From CAG-488 sp051881315 (GTDB lineage Bacteria; Bacillota; Clostridia; Oscillospirales; Acutalibacteraceae): a DNA stretch of 33,621 bases. The notes beneath the pieces are model-generated. The model was given only the letters and a program-made list of their open reading frames with translations, made no database searches and had not been told where the DNA came from. Location: assembly GCA_051881315.1 (NCBI GenBank), contig JBJEPQ010000043.1:1-33621 (forward strand). Direction: 5' to 3'. Positions within the stretch are counted from its first letter, which is position 1, and the number at the start of each line of letters is the position of its first letter. The position numbers and the translations under genes were made by a program. Positions 24,004 through 32,200 of the stretch are shown here, piece by piece.

Positions 24004-25299
24004 TCACTGTCCCTCATATCTTATAAGGCGTCTTGCGTCGTCAAGACTGCCGTATATTCCGCTTCCTGCCATAGCCGAGAGAGCCGCACCGTATGCCGCC
24101 TCCTCCTTGTAGAGAGGAATGTTTATCTCCTTGCCGAACATCAGGGAGGTAACACGTCTGAGGGCAGGATTTTTCCTGATACCGTTGCCCGAGCAGACTA
24201 TATGAGCGCAGTCTGCGCCGATGCTCCGATACATTTCATAAAGCTCCGAGGACATTCCGACAACGGTTGAAAGCAGGATATCTTCGGGCGTGAAATTATT
24301 CTCATCAATGCCCGAATATGAGCCTTTGACCGTCGGATCCTGCCTTGTTCCGCAAAATCTTGTGTCGGCAATGACCGAGGTTTCAAGCTTCTTTTCAAGA
24401 GCCTTATCAATGTTTCTGTAAATATTCTCAGGCTTTTCACCCGTGGCAAGCTCAGCCGCCCTTGCCATAAAGCCGACAGCCATTGCAAAGGCTCTGCCGC
24501 CGCAGAGCGCACAGCCTGCAAGCAGGTATTTGCCCTCGGTGAAAGGTCTTGCCTCAATTCCGTCGGGGACGGACGGAGAATTGCTGATAACGGAGATCTG
24601 TGAGCCTGTGCCGAAGTTCAGCAGAGCGCTTGAATCGTCTCTGACCGCTCCGATAAAGCTCGCCTGATTGTCTCCGAGAGCGACCGTAACGGGAATACCC
24701 CTGTATTCTCCGACCGTTTCAAGCCTGTCCGTAACCCTCGGCAGATAGCCGGGATCAATCTTAAACTTCTTGTTTTCAATGTCGTAGAGACCGAGCGAAG
24801 CGGCGTTGGTAACGTGCATGAGCGGCTCTGTTTTTCCGCAGAGGGTGATCGCCGCATAGTCGCCTATGGTCATTATGTATTCGGCATTTTCGGGGACAAG
24901 TCCGTTTTCCCTGTTGTAGAAATCGGAAACGAGACCGTAGCCGGCAAACGAGCCGATATGCTGAGCGTAGGTTTTGCCGTCCTTATATTCAAGGTTGCCC
25001 CTCTCGTCCTGCCATGTGTAAAGCGGAGAAACCGCCTTTCCGCCGCAGTCCGTATAAAGCACGCCGTGCATCTGATTGGAAATTCCTATCGCCTTGGTAT
25101 CGTCCGTCACAAGCCTGTCTGCGATATCCGTCACGATCTCCATTATCCTTGCCGGATCCTGAATACGCTCGAAGCTTTTGTCGGTCTTAATAAACGAATC
25201 GTTGTTCACGTTGACCGAGTTAAGGATCTCTCCGCTTTCACAGTCAACGCAAATTCCGCAGATACCCGTTGTACCTATATCTATTCCCAAAGAATTCAT
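24004..25299 (-). CDS. FGGY-family carbohydrate kinase
   Basis: The 431-residue protein has the actin-like two-domain fold of FGGY sugar kinases. The N-terminal phosphate loop is GIDIGTTGICG (5-15), substrate-site motifs are QMHG (76-79) and WQDER (96-100), the catalytic base is Asp210 in GDNQASFIG, and the second domain has GTGSQ and CSGNGIRKNP. It phosphorylates a sugar or polyol, probably a ketose or alditol. The GDNQASFIG form is reminiscent of sedoheptulokinase-like members, but the substrate is not certain. It starts 24 bp after the glycyl radical enzyme gene, so substrate and product are likely part of one pathway. It is slightly shorter than typical xylulokinases (480-500). Confidence 0.9.
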   Translation of the reverse strand: MNSLGIDIGTTGICGICVDCESGEILNSVNVNNDSFIKTDKSFERIQDPARIMEIVTDIADRLVTDDTKAIGISNQMHGVLYTDCGGKAVSPLYTWQDERGNLEYKDGKTYAQHIGSFAGYGLVSDFYNRENGLVPENAEYIMTIGDYAAITLCGKTEPLMHVTNAASLGLYDIENKKFKIDPGYLPRVTDRLETVGEYRGIPVTVALGDNQASFIGAVRDDSSALLNFGTGSQISVISNSPSVPDGIEARPFTEGKYLLAGCALCGGRAFAMAVGFMARAAELATGEKPENIYRNIDKALEKKLETSVIADTRFCGTRQDPTVKGSYSGIDENNFTPEDILLSTVVGMSSELYEMYRSIGADCAHIVCSGNGIRKNPALRRVTSLMFGKEINIPLYKEEAAYGAALSAMAGSGIYGSLDDARRLIRYEGQ

Positions 25300-25323
25300 A
25301 GTTCAAATTTCCTTTTTGTCAAA

Positions 25324-27651
25324 TTATGCGATATTTGTCGAATTCGGATCAAGTCTCTTGATGATATCCTTCTGAATGGCAGGAGAAAGATCAAGGAAGT
25401 TGACGAACGTGCCGTGAATTCTCATGATATAAACTCCGCTCGGAGCGTATCTTTCAGGCTCGGCAAGTACCTTTCTGAGTATCTCCGCCGTGGTGACGTT
25501 GACATAGAGATAGAACGGTGAAACACCCTGCTTGAGCGGATTGAAGAACAGCGGATTTACGATCTTGTCCCTGAACTCCAAGCCCTTTTCCTCATAGGTC
25601 TCGCCCTTGAAATACTTGGGATCAACGCCGAGGTGGGAAGCATAGCCGCCGTTGAACTTCTCGAACGGCATCTTCATATTTGAAAGCACACGGAAGCCGA
25701 GTCCGTTCTCCGCACTGCCGTAGAGAGGATCGACGCCGTAGTTGAGCATATCTCTGCTGCTTCTGCCGTCGGGGGTAGCTCCAACCCAGTAGCCGTAAAG
25801 GAGATGGGTGGACGGAGTGCTGAAATCGGGTCTGAACGGATTGCCGAGGTAGTTTTTCTCGTTTGCAACAATGTCGGCAACCTTAGAGGCTATCTCGCCC
25901 GCCTCATTGTCAACCTTTTCAATGTTGTTGCCGAATTTATCTGCGCCGAGCAGGAACTCGTGAAGCTCCTCATAACCCTCAAAGTTTGCCTTGAGAGCAG
26001 GAATAAGCTTGTTGGCGTCCTGCGGACGCTCTGAGAGCAGCTTGTCAATGGCGCTGAAGCTGTCGGCTACAACGCTTGTGCCGTGGATAAGGCAGCCGCT
26101 TCCGTTATATTTTGTACCCTGCTTATGAATATCCCTTGCGTCAATTCCGTTGTTCTGACCGCCCATAAAGCAGGAAAGGAACGGAACACGCTGAGTTGAA
26201 ATGGCTTCCGACGCGCCGTTTGCCGACTTTGCCATTTCGTGAGCGAAGAACTTGACATTCTTGTAGAACTCCTCACGGATGTTTTCAAGCGAAGCCTTGG
26301 GAACATCGGCAAGCTTTTCGCCCGTAATCAGCGAATATCCGCCCGTGAGCGTAATTTCAAGGATTTTCGGCAGGTTAAACCAGCTATTTGTAGTGTTGGC
26401 GTTATCCTTGCCCATGATAAGAGGCTCCTGACAGCCTGCAATGGAGATATCGGGAAGATCCTCCTTGTCTATGCCGTGAGAACCGAGAGTCTCGAAAAGA
26501 GCGTCGTCGTTGAACATTGACGGAGTGAGAACGCCCGGTGAGAAGAAAAATCTGCCAAGCTCACGGTAGAGCTTTTCGGGAGTGTTCTTATGGAACTTGA
26601 CCGAAAGGATCGGCTGGGGCAGGTTCATATCGTAGTAAGCGTCAAGCAACGCATATGTGGTCGGATTTGTCAGATCGTTGCCGTCAACGTCACGTCCGCT
26701 GACGATGATGTTCTGAGAAATTGCCCAGCTTCTGTCCGCAACATTGAAGAAAACGAGGAAATGCTTGAGCAATGCGGCAGTCTCGTCACGGCTGAGTCCG
26801 TTTCTGTACGGCTCGAAGATACGGTCTGCATTACCTACGGAGAAAGCAAACGGGTTGGGAGCCTGCTCAAGGCACATCATCTGCCACATAAGCAGGAACG
26901 ACTGAATAGCCTCGTAAAGGTTTTCCGCTCCGTTGTACGGCACCTTTTTAAGAGTGTCCGCCATAAGGGTAAACTGTGATTTCTGCGGCTCGGGAAGAGT
27001 CTCCGCCTTTTCTCTTGCAAGCTTTTCATATCTTGCGGCAAGGTCGCACGCCGCCTCCAAAGCGATGACAAAAGCCTTGAAGCCGTTGCCCTCCTTGTCC
27101 TTCATCTCATCAATTAGAGCCTTGAGACCGTGGCGCAGAGCAAAACGAAAATCTGCAATGAGATGTCCCGTAACCTGCTCAAAGAAATAAATAACCTCTT
27201 TGGTGTAGCTCTCGCTCTTTGAATAAACTGCGCCGAGCTTCTGTGCATATTCGGTTTTGCTGAACTCAGCCTTGGCCTTCTGTATTCTTTCCTCGGTGAA
27301 TTCATCGTTGGGAACTATATCGCCGAAAACGGCGGCAGGATCGCAGTATCCTGCAAATTCCTCAACCTTGAAAGAGGGGTTGATAAGCGCATAGCTTCTT
27401 GCAAAGGAATCGTCCTGAGTACCTGCAAAGATCTGATTGTCGTCCAGCTCAAGCGGAATATCCTTGACGATCTCCTTGAGGATAAGAGCCTTTTTCACTT
27501 CCTCGTCATACTCGGAAAGGGAATCGTAAATCTCAAGCTCCTTTTCCTTTGCGATAAACCAGCCGTCAAGCCTTTTCTTGGCTCTTTCGTGCTTGAATAA
27601 GGTTTTCGCCTTTTCTGTTACCGTTTCGGGTGAATAAATGTCAAATATCAT
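25324..27651 (-). CDS. Glycyl radical enzyme, PFL/dehydratase-like, substrate unknown
   Basis: The 775-residue protein has the full ten-stranded-barrel length of glycyl radical enzymes. The thiyl-radical cysteine is Cys407 in IAGCQEP; the Cys-x-Glu pair (Glu409) is the eliminase/dehydratase pattern (GCVE in glycerol dehydratase and choline lyase), not the Cys-Cys of pyruvate formate-lyase. The glycyl loop near the C-terminus is RIHGT with the radical at Gly747, followed by the conserved LDLSPAIQKDII helix; the canonical loop is RVxGY. A radical SAM activase lies 18 bp upstream and an FGGY kinase 24 bp downstream. A sugar- or polyol-derived substrate is inferred from context. Ribosome site GGGGAGG. 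It should work only without oxygen. This family is often named formate acetyltransferase by automatic annotation, which would be wrong here. Confidence 0.92.
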   Translation of the reverse strand: MIFDIYSPETVTEKAKTLFKHERAKKRLDGWFIAKEKELEIYDSLSEYDEEVKKALILKEIVKDIPLELDDNQIFAGTQDDSFARSYALINPSFKVEEFAGYCDPAAVFGDIVPNDEFTEERIQKAKAEFSKTEYAQKLGAVYSKSESYTKEVIYFFEQVTGHLIADFRFALRHGLKALIDEMKDKEGNGFKAFVIALEAACDLAARYEKLAREKAETLPEPQKSQFTLMADTLKKVPYNGAENLYEAIQSFLLMWQMMCLEQAPNPFAFSVGNADRIFEPYRNGLSRDETAALLKHFLVFFNVADRSWAISQNIIVSGRDVDGNDLTNPTTYALLDAYYDMNLPQPILSVKFHKNTPEKLYRELGRFFFSPGVLTPSMFNDDALFETLGSHGIDKEDLPDISIAGCQEPLIMGKDNANTTNSWFNLPKILEITLTGGYSLITGEKLADVPKASLENIREEFYKNVKFFAHEMAKSANGASEAISTQRVPFLSCFMGGQNNGIDARDIHKQGTKYNGSGCLIHGTSVVADSFSAIDKLLSERPQDANKLIPALKANFEGYEELHEFLLGADKFGNNIEKVDNEAGEIASKVADIVANEKNYLGNPFRPDFSTPSTHLLYGYWVGATPDGRSSRDMLNYGVDPLYGSAENGLGFRVLSNMKMPFEKFNGGYASHLGVDPKYFKGETYEEKGLEFRDKIVNPLFFNPLKQGVSPFYLYVNVTTAEILRKVLAEPERYAPSGVYIMRIHGTFVNFLDLSPAIQKDIIKRLDPNSTNIA

Positions 27652-27669
27652 AATTGTTGCCTCCCCTTA

Positions 27670-28374
27670 TCAGGTTGTTACAAATTTTATACTGTCTTTT
27701 TCAAGTCTTTCTCTGAAAGCTTTTATTTGCCCGTCCGTTACAAAGCCGTCGGTGATTGTGTAATCCTCCGTCCACTTGCATTTTCCGTATTCATGATATG
27801 CAAGAATTTCAACAACGGTATTCGTCATATCCATCTTCGAGAAAAGCTCTGCAAAGGGTTCGGGATCCGTATTGACATGGTTAATCATCGGAATCCTTAC
27901 ATGGAGCTGACTTCTTTCTTTTGAAAGCTTTATAAGGTTTTCAACTGTTGTTTTGTTGCTGTGACCGACATACTTTTTATGTATACCGTCATCAGGCTGT
28001 TTGATGTCAACTATCAGATAGTCGATATACTCCGAAAGCTCGGAAAGTCTCGGACTTGAGCCGTTCGTCTCAATGGCGGTGCCGACGCCGAGCTCTTTAG
28101 CCGCTTTTAATATGTATAGCAGATCGTCTGCCTGCAAGGTCGGCTCGCCGCCCGTAAAGGTAACTCCGCCGCCGTCAAAAAACATCATACGGCTTCTGTT
28201 GATTTCATCGACCACTTCGTCGTTGGGAATATCCTTCGCCGCGTCTGAATCAAGCGGCATACTCTCCGGATTGGAGCACCATCTGCACCTGAAATTGCAT
28301 CCTTGAAGATGATAAACAAGGCGGTTTCCGGGGCCGTCCTGCGAATAGTTAAATCCTTTTTGCAAAATCCTCAT
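27670..28374 (-). CDS. Glycyl radical enzyme activase (radical SAM)
   Basis: The 234-residue protein makes the glycyl radical on its partner using S-adenosylmethionine and a [4Fe-4S] cluster. The cluster motif CxxxCxxC is Cys26, Cys30 and Cys33 in GCNFRCRWCSNPES, after DGPGNRLVYHLQ. GGGVTFTGGEPT is the SAM-binding segment at about 68-79. The size and the lack of an extra cysteine-rich ferredoxin insertion put it with the short PflA-like activases rather than the longer ones of most GCVE dehydratases, a mild mismatch worth noting. It is the first gene of the operon, with a good promoter and TTGGAGGC ribosome site, and is read just ahead of its probable target. Confidence 0.93.
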   Translation of the reverse strand: MRILQKGFNYSQDGPGNRLVYHLQGCNFRCRWCSNPESMPLDSDAAKDIPNDEVVDEINRSRMMFFDGGGVTFTGGEPTLQADDLLYILKAAKELGVGTAIETNGSSPRLSELSEYIDYLIVDIKQPDDGIHKKYVGHSNKTTVENLIKLSKERSQLHVRIPMINHVNTDPEPFAELFSKMDMTNTVVEILAYHEYGKCKWTEDYTITDGFVTDGQIKAFRERLEKDSIKFVTT

Positions 28375-28395
28375 AATAAGCCTCCAATTCTCTTT

Positions 28396-28424
28396 ATATT
28401 ATCACATTTTATCTGTCATTTCAA
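28396..28424 (-). promoter_or_regulatory. Promoter of the glycyl-radical/mannosidase operon
   Basis: On the minus strand TTGAAA (28424-28419), a 17-bp spacer and TAATAT (28401-28396), about 20 bp before the activase start. I found no convincing cre (CcpA) site nearby. Confidence 0.65.
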
Positions 28425-28518
28425 CAGCAATTCTCTAATCATTTGCACAAAAAGGAAGGACTTAACAATTACTTTTTATGCGGTTTTGCATTTAATTTTA
28501 ACTATTTTACTAATAAAG

Positions 28519-28547
28519 TTGACATCTGTTAAATTTATTTATATAAT
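28519..28547 (+). promoter_or_regulatory. coaX promoter
   Basis: A full-consensus promoter: TTGACA (28519-28524), 17-bp spacer, TATAAT (28542-28547). The predicted leader is about 10 nt. Confidence 0.8.
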
Positions 28548-28564
28548 TTTCATCGGTGGTTAAT

Positions 28565-29335
28565 ATGCTTCTGACAATAGATATAGGCAATACCAATATA
28601 ACAATGGGTATTTACGAGGGTGACGATCTGCTTTTCACCTCCCGTCTTGCAACAGACAGGAAGAGGACAAGCGATCAGTACGCCGTTGAGCTTCTTAATA
28701 TTTTCAAGCTTCACAACGCAAGCTGTTCCGGCTTTTCGGGCGCAATAATCAGCAGCGTTGTGCCGGAGGTCGTATATGCAGTCAAAACTGCCGTTGAGAC
28801 AGTTACGGGCATTACTCCCCTTGTGCTTTCCTCAGATATAGGAACGGGACTTAAAATCGTGAAAAACGCCGTCGGTCAGCTCGGAGCGGATCTTGCCGTA
28901 GCATCGGTTGCGGCGAGGGATAAATACCCTCTGCCCTGTTTTATCGTTGATCTCGGCACGGCAACAAAAATTATCCTCATCGACGAGGACGGTACATTCC
29001 TCGGCTGTACAATATCGGCAGGCGTCGGAATTTCTCTTGAGGCACTTGCTCAAAAGACATCTCAGCTCCCTGCGGTCAGTCTGACGGCTCCGCCCACCTC
29101 GATCGGAACAAATACAGTTGACTGTATGAAATCCGGTACGGTGTTCGGCACGGCGGCAATGCTTGACGGGCTGACGGCAAGAATGGAAAGGGATTTCGGA
29201 AAAGAAGTTAAAACAACGGTTGCAACAGGCGGTCTTGCAGAAGAAATTGTTAAAAACTGTGAACGTCGCATAGTATTTGACAGAGATCTTATCCTTGAGG
29301 GCTTGAAAAACATCTTTAATCGAAAGGAAACATAA
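28565..29335 (+). CDS. coaX: Type III pantothenate kinase
   Basis: The 256-residue enzyme phosphorylates pantothenate in the first step of coenzyme A synthesis. It belongs to the ASKHA fold, shown by the phosphate loop LLTIDIGNTNITMGIY at the N-terminus, the GADLAVA segment, the FIVDLGTATKI motif and a Gly-rich GVGISLEAL segment. A GTG nine bases earlier (28556) keeps the frame, but the ATG at 28565 has GGTGG at the right distance and gives the family's usual start, so I prefer it. The next gene begins 2 bp after the stop and probably imports pantothenate, which fits this role. Confidence 0.95.
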   Translation: MLLTIDIGNTNITMGIYEGDDLLFTSRLATDRKRTSDQYAVELLNIFKLHNASCSGFSGAIISSVVPEVVYAVKTAVETVTGITPLVLSSDIGTGLKIVKNAVGQLGADLAVASVAARDKYPLPCFIVDLGTATKIILIDEDGTFLGCTISAGVGISLEALAQKTSQLPAVSLTAPPTSIGTNTVDCMKSGTVFGTAAMLDGLTARMERDFGKEVKTTVATGGLAEEIVKNCERRIVFDRDLILEGLKNIFNRKET

Positions 29336-29337
29336 GA

Positions 29338-29946
29338 ATGAAGACCGAATCAAAAAGAAAAGAAACCATTATCGCAATGGCCATATTGACCGTTCTGATA
29401 GCCGTGACAACTCTCACCTCTGTCGGCTATATTCGGACGGCAAACCGTTCTGTCAACATTGTTACGGTTTTCGTTGTCATCGGTGCGATAAGGTACGGAA
29501 AGTATTGCGGCGCATATCTCGGCGCAATATTCGGCATTTCAAGCTTTATCCAGTGTTTCTTTCCAAGCTTCGATATCGGCCAGTCGTTCATTCAGATCAA
29601 TCCTTACCACACATTTCTTGTCTGTGTTCTGCCGAGAGTCCTGATGGGCTTTTGCTGCAGTATAATATACAAGCTTTTCCGTCAGAACTGCTCCAAAAAT
29701 TTTTCTTATGTTGTCGCTTCTTTCATCGGAGGTTTTCTTAATACGCTGTTTGTTTCCATGTCTTTGATGCTTGCTTTCTACAACAGCGATTATGTTCAGT
29801 CCCTCGGATCCCATTTCACCCAGATGGTCAGAACGCTAATCACCTTTAATTCCTACCTTGAGTGGATAATATGCACGGTTGTCGGATCACTTGCGCTTTA
29901 CATAATCAGCCGCCTGCTGGATAAAAATAACGGAGAGGCTTCCTGA
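29338..29946 (+). CDS. ECF transporter S component, probably for pantothenate
   Basis: This 202-residue membrane protein has about six hydrophobic helices with a short charged N-terminus, the size and layout of ECF S subunits, and motifs such as IGAIRYGKYCGAYLGAIFGISSF and CVLPRVLMGF that resemble the PanT/RibU-like substrate-binding group. S subunits bind a vitamin and use a shared EcfA-EcfA'-EcfT energising module, which is not in this window. The 2-bp spacing from coaX and a ribosome site inside the end of coaX indicate cotranscription, so pantothenate is the likeliest substrate. That assignment rests mainly on context. Confidence 0.82.
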   Translation: MKTESKRKETIIAMAILTVLIAVTTLTSVGYIRTANRSVNIVTVFVVIGAIRYGKYCGAYLGAIFGISSFIQCFFPSFDIGQSFIQINPYHTFLVCVLPRVLMGFCCSIIYKLFRQNCSKNFSYVVASFIGGFLNTLFVSMSLMLAFYNSDYVQSLGSHFTQMVRTLITFNSYLEWIICTVVGSLALYIISRLLDKNNGEAS

Positions 29947-29958
29947 ATTTTTCAAAAC

Positions 29959-29987
29959 TTGACTTTTTTGTGATAAGGTGTTATTAT
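29959..29987 (+). promoter_or_regulatory. Promoter of the metG T-box leader
   Basis: TTGACT (29959-29964), a 17-bp spacer and TATTAT (29982-29987), right after the ECF gene. Transcription should start near 29995. Confidence 0.65.
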
Positions 29988-29994
29988 TCTTGCA

Positions 29995-30225
29995 ACGGCT
30001 GTGATAAAGAGGATCGGAGCAAAGCTTTTCAGAGAGTCGGCGGAGGGTGCAAGCCGACAGCGGAGCTTCAGGTATCTATGGCTTTTGAGCCGAAGGTCTG
30101 AACTTACAGTAGGGCTTTCCGTATAGCTGCGTTAAAGCGTCGAGTGGTATTCCGATAAGGATTACAAATTGAGTGGTACCGCGGGTTAATCTCGTCTCAA
30201 AGCAAATGCTTTGGGGCGTTTTTTT
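29995..30225 (+). promoter_or_regulatory. T-box riboswitch controlling metG
   Basis: The leader holds the T-box signature AGTGGTACCGCGG (30172-30184), which pairs with the uncharged tRNA acceptor end, just before an intrinsic terminator (30193-30225). Stem I landmarks are visible: an AGAGAG-type bulge near 30030, the GGGTGCAAG distal part near 30047-30055 and, on the returning strand, a likely specifier ATG at 30078-30080 followed by G. A methionine specifier fits the downstream methionyl-tRNA synthetase. Uncharged tRNA-Met would stabilise the antiterminator and turn on metG. Confidence 0.9.
30193..30225 (+). terminator. T-box terminator hairpin
   Basis: An 11-bp stem (30193-30203 with 30208-30218, two G-U pairs) with a 4-nt loop is followed by seven Ts (30219-30225). 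Its 5' arm region competes with the T-box antiterminator. Confidence 0.88.
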
Positions 30226-30262
30226 CTGCGGATAACAAATATACAAAGGAGGATATGAATTC

Positions 30263-32200
30263 ATGAGTAAAGGAAAATTTTACATCACAACGGCGATCGC
30301 CTACACTTCCCGTAAGCCGCATATCGGCAACAGCTACGAGATAGTTATGACGGACGCAATAGCGAGATACAAAAGATTGCAGGGCTACGACGTTTTCTTC
30401 CAGACGGGCACAGACGAGCACGGTCAGAAGATTGAGGAGATCGCCGCCGCAGAGGGCATCACACCCAAACAGCACGTTGACCGTGTTGCCGGCGAGATCA
30501 AGGATATCTGCGACCTGCTCAACACGACCTATGACAAATTTATCAGAACGACCGATCCCGACCACGAAAAGGTCATTCAGAAGATTTTCAAAAAGCTCTA
30601 CGATCAGGGCGATATCTACAAGGGACACTACGAGGGTATGTACTGCACACCCTGCGAGTCCTTCTGGACGGAATCTCAGCTTGTGGACGGCAAATGTCCC
30701 GACTGCGGCCGTGAGGTCAAGCCTGCCCGTGAGGAAGCCTATTTCCTGAAGCTCTCAAAGTATCAGAAACAGCTTGAGGAATACATCGAGAGCAACGAGA
30801 ATTTCATCTATCCCGAAAGCCGCAAGAAGGAGATGCTCAACAACTTCATCAAGCCCGGTCTTCAGGATCTCTGCGTTTCCCGTACCTCGTTCAAGTGGGG
30901 TATTCCCGTAGATTTCGATCCCGGTCACGTTGTTTATGTCTGGCTTGACGCTCTGGCAAACTATATCACCGGTATCGGCTACGATCCCGACGGCTCAAGC
31001 GAGCTTTACAAGAAATTCTGGCCTGCCGACGTTCACATCATCGGCAAGGATATTGTAAGATTCCACACGATTTACTGGCCGATTATGCTTATGGCTCTCG
31101 GCGAGCCGCTTCCCAAGCAGGTTTTCGGCCATCCGTGGCTTCTTTTCGGCACGGATAAGATGTCAAAATCGAGGGGCAACGTCATCTATGCCGACGATCT
31201 TGTCGAGCTTTTCGGCGTTGACGCAGTCAGATACTATCTGCTTGCCGAGATGCCCTACGCCTCCGACGGTTCGATCACATATGAAAATATGATCGAGCGC
31301 TATAACGCCGATCTTGCAAACACGCTCGGCAACCTCGTCAACCGTACCGTTGCCATGACGAACAAGTATTTTGACGGCATTGTTCAGCCGGGTGACGAAA
31401 CCGAAGCGATTGACGGTGAGCTTAAAGCTCTCGCCGTTGAAACAGTCGGCAAGGTTGATAAGCTCCTTGCGGAATACAGAGTCAGCGACACGCTCGACGC
31501 AATATTTGCGCTTGCAAAACGCTGCAACAAATATATTGACGAAACTACGCCGTGGGCTCTTGCAAAGGACGAGAGCAAGAAAGCACGTCTCGGAACGGTG
31601 CTTTACAATCTGCTTGAAAGCATTCGTTTCACCGCCGTTCTCCTCTCCCCGTTCCTCCCCGACACCGCCGACAAGATCCTTGCCCAGCTCAATACCGATA
31701 TCAGGGATTACGACTCGCTGGGCGAGTTCGGCGCACTCAAGGCAGGCACACAGGTCGGCAAGGCTGAGCCGATTTTTGCAAGAATTGATCCCAAGGAAAT
31801 GTTTGAAAAGATCGAAGCAAGAGCCGAGGCATCGCAGGAGGCCGCCAAGGAAGAAAACGCCGAGGTAGAGGGACTTGCCAAAATCGGCATTGAGGATTTC
31901 GGCAAGGTCGAGCTGAGGGTTGCCGAGGTCAAGGACTGCGAGCCCGTTAAGAAAGCGAAGAAGCTTCTGAAGCTCACTCTTGATGACGGCGGAAAGGCTC
32001 CGAGAATAGTTGCCAGCGGAATTGCAAAGTGGTATAAACCTGAGGAGCTTATCGGTCACAAGGTTATTGTTGTTGCCAACCTCAAGCCTGCCGTACTCTG
32101 CGGAGTTGAGAGCAACGGAATGATCCTTGCCGCAGACTGTGACGACGAAGCAAAGGTCGTTTTCGTTGACGGTATGCCGAACGGAGCAAAGATAAGATAA
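30263..32200 (+). CDS. metG: Methionyl-tRNA synthetase with C-terminal tRNA-binding domain
   Basis: The 645-residue class I synthetase charges tRNA-Met. The HIGH-type motif is PHIGN (19-23), and KMSKS is at 299-303. A four-cysteine zinc knuckle is formed by Cys128, Cys131, Cys145 and Cys148. The anticodon-binding helical domain follows, and residues from about 540 make a Trbp111/EMAPII-like OB-fold for tRNA binding and dimerisation, the arrangement of Bacillus MetG. An out-of-frame ATG overlaps the ribosome site AAAGGAGG (30245-30252); the true ATG is at 30263. Expression is under a T-box. The stop overlaps the tatD start by one base. Confidence 0.97.
   Translation: MSKGKFYITTAIAYTSRKPHIGNSYEIVMTDAIARYKRLQGYDVFFQTGTDEHGQKIEEIAAAEGITPKQHVDRVAGEIKDICDLLNTTYDKFIRTTDPDHEKVIQKIFKKLYDQGDIYKGHYEGMYCTPCESFWTESQLVDGKCPDCGREVKPAREEAYFLKLSKYQKQLEEYIESNENFIYPESRKKEMLNNFIKPGLQDLCVSRTSFKWGIPVDFDPGHVVYVWLDALANYITGIGYDPDGSSELYKKFWPADVHIIGKDIVRFHTIYWPIMLMALGEPLPKQVFGHPWLLFGTDKMSKSRGNVIYADDLVELFGVDAVRYYLLAEMPYASDGSITYENMIERYNADLANTLGNLVNRTVAMTNKYFDGIVQPGDETEAIDGELKALAVETVGKVDKLLAEYRVSDTLDAIFALAKRCNKYIDETTPWALAKDESKKARLGTVLYNLLESIRFTAVLLSPFLPDTADKILAQLNTDIRDYDSLGEFGALKAGTQVGKAEPIFARIDPKEMFEKIEARAEASQEAAKEENAEVEGLAKIGIEDFGKVELRVAEVKDCEPVKKAKKLLKLTLDDGGKAPRIVASGIAKWYKPEELIGHKVIVVANLKPAVLCGVESNGMILAADCDDEAKVVFVDGMPNGAKIR

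Noticed and set aside
25324..27651. Pyruvate formate-lyase (pflB)
   Set aside because: The active site is Cys-Gln-Glu rather than adjacent Cys-Cys, and the neighbours are sugar genes.
28556..28564. GTG start for coaX
   Set aside because: The GGTGG that contains this GTG is better read as the ribosome site of the ATG at 28565, which gives the family N-terminus.
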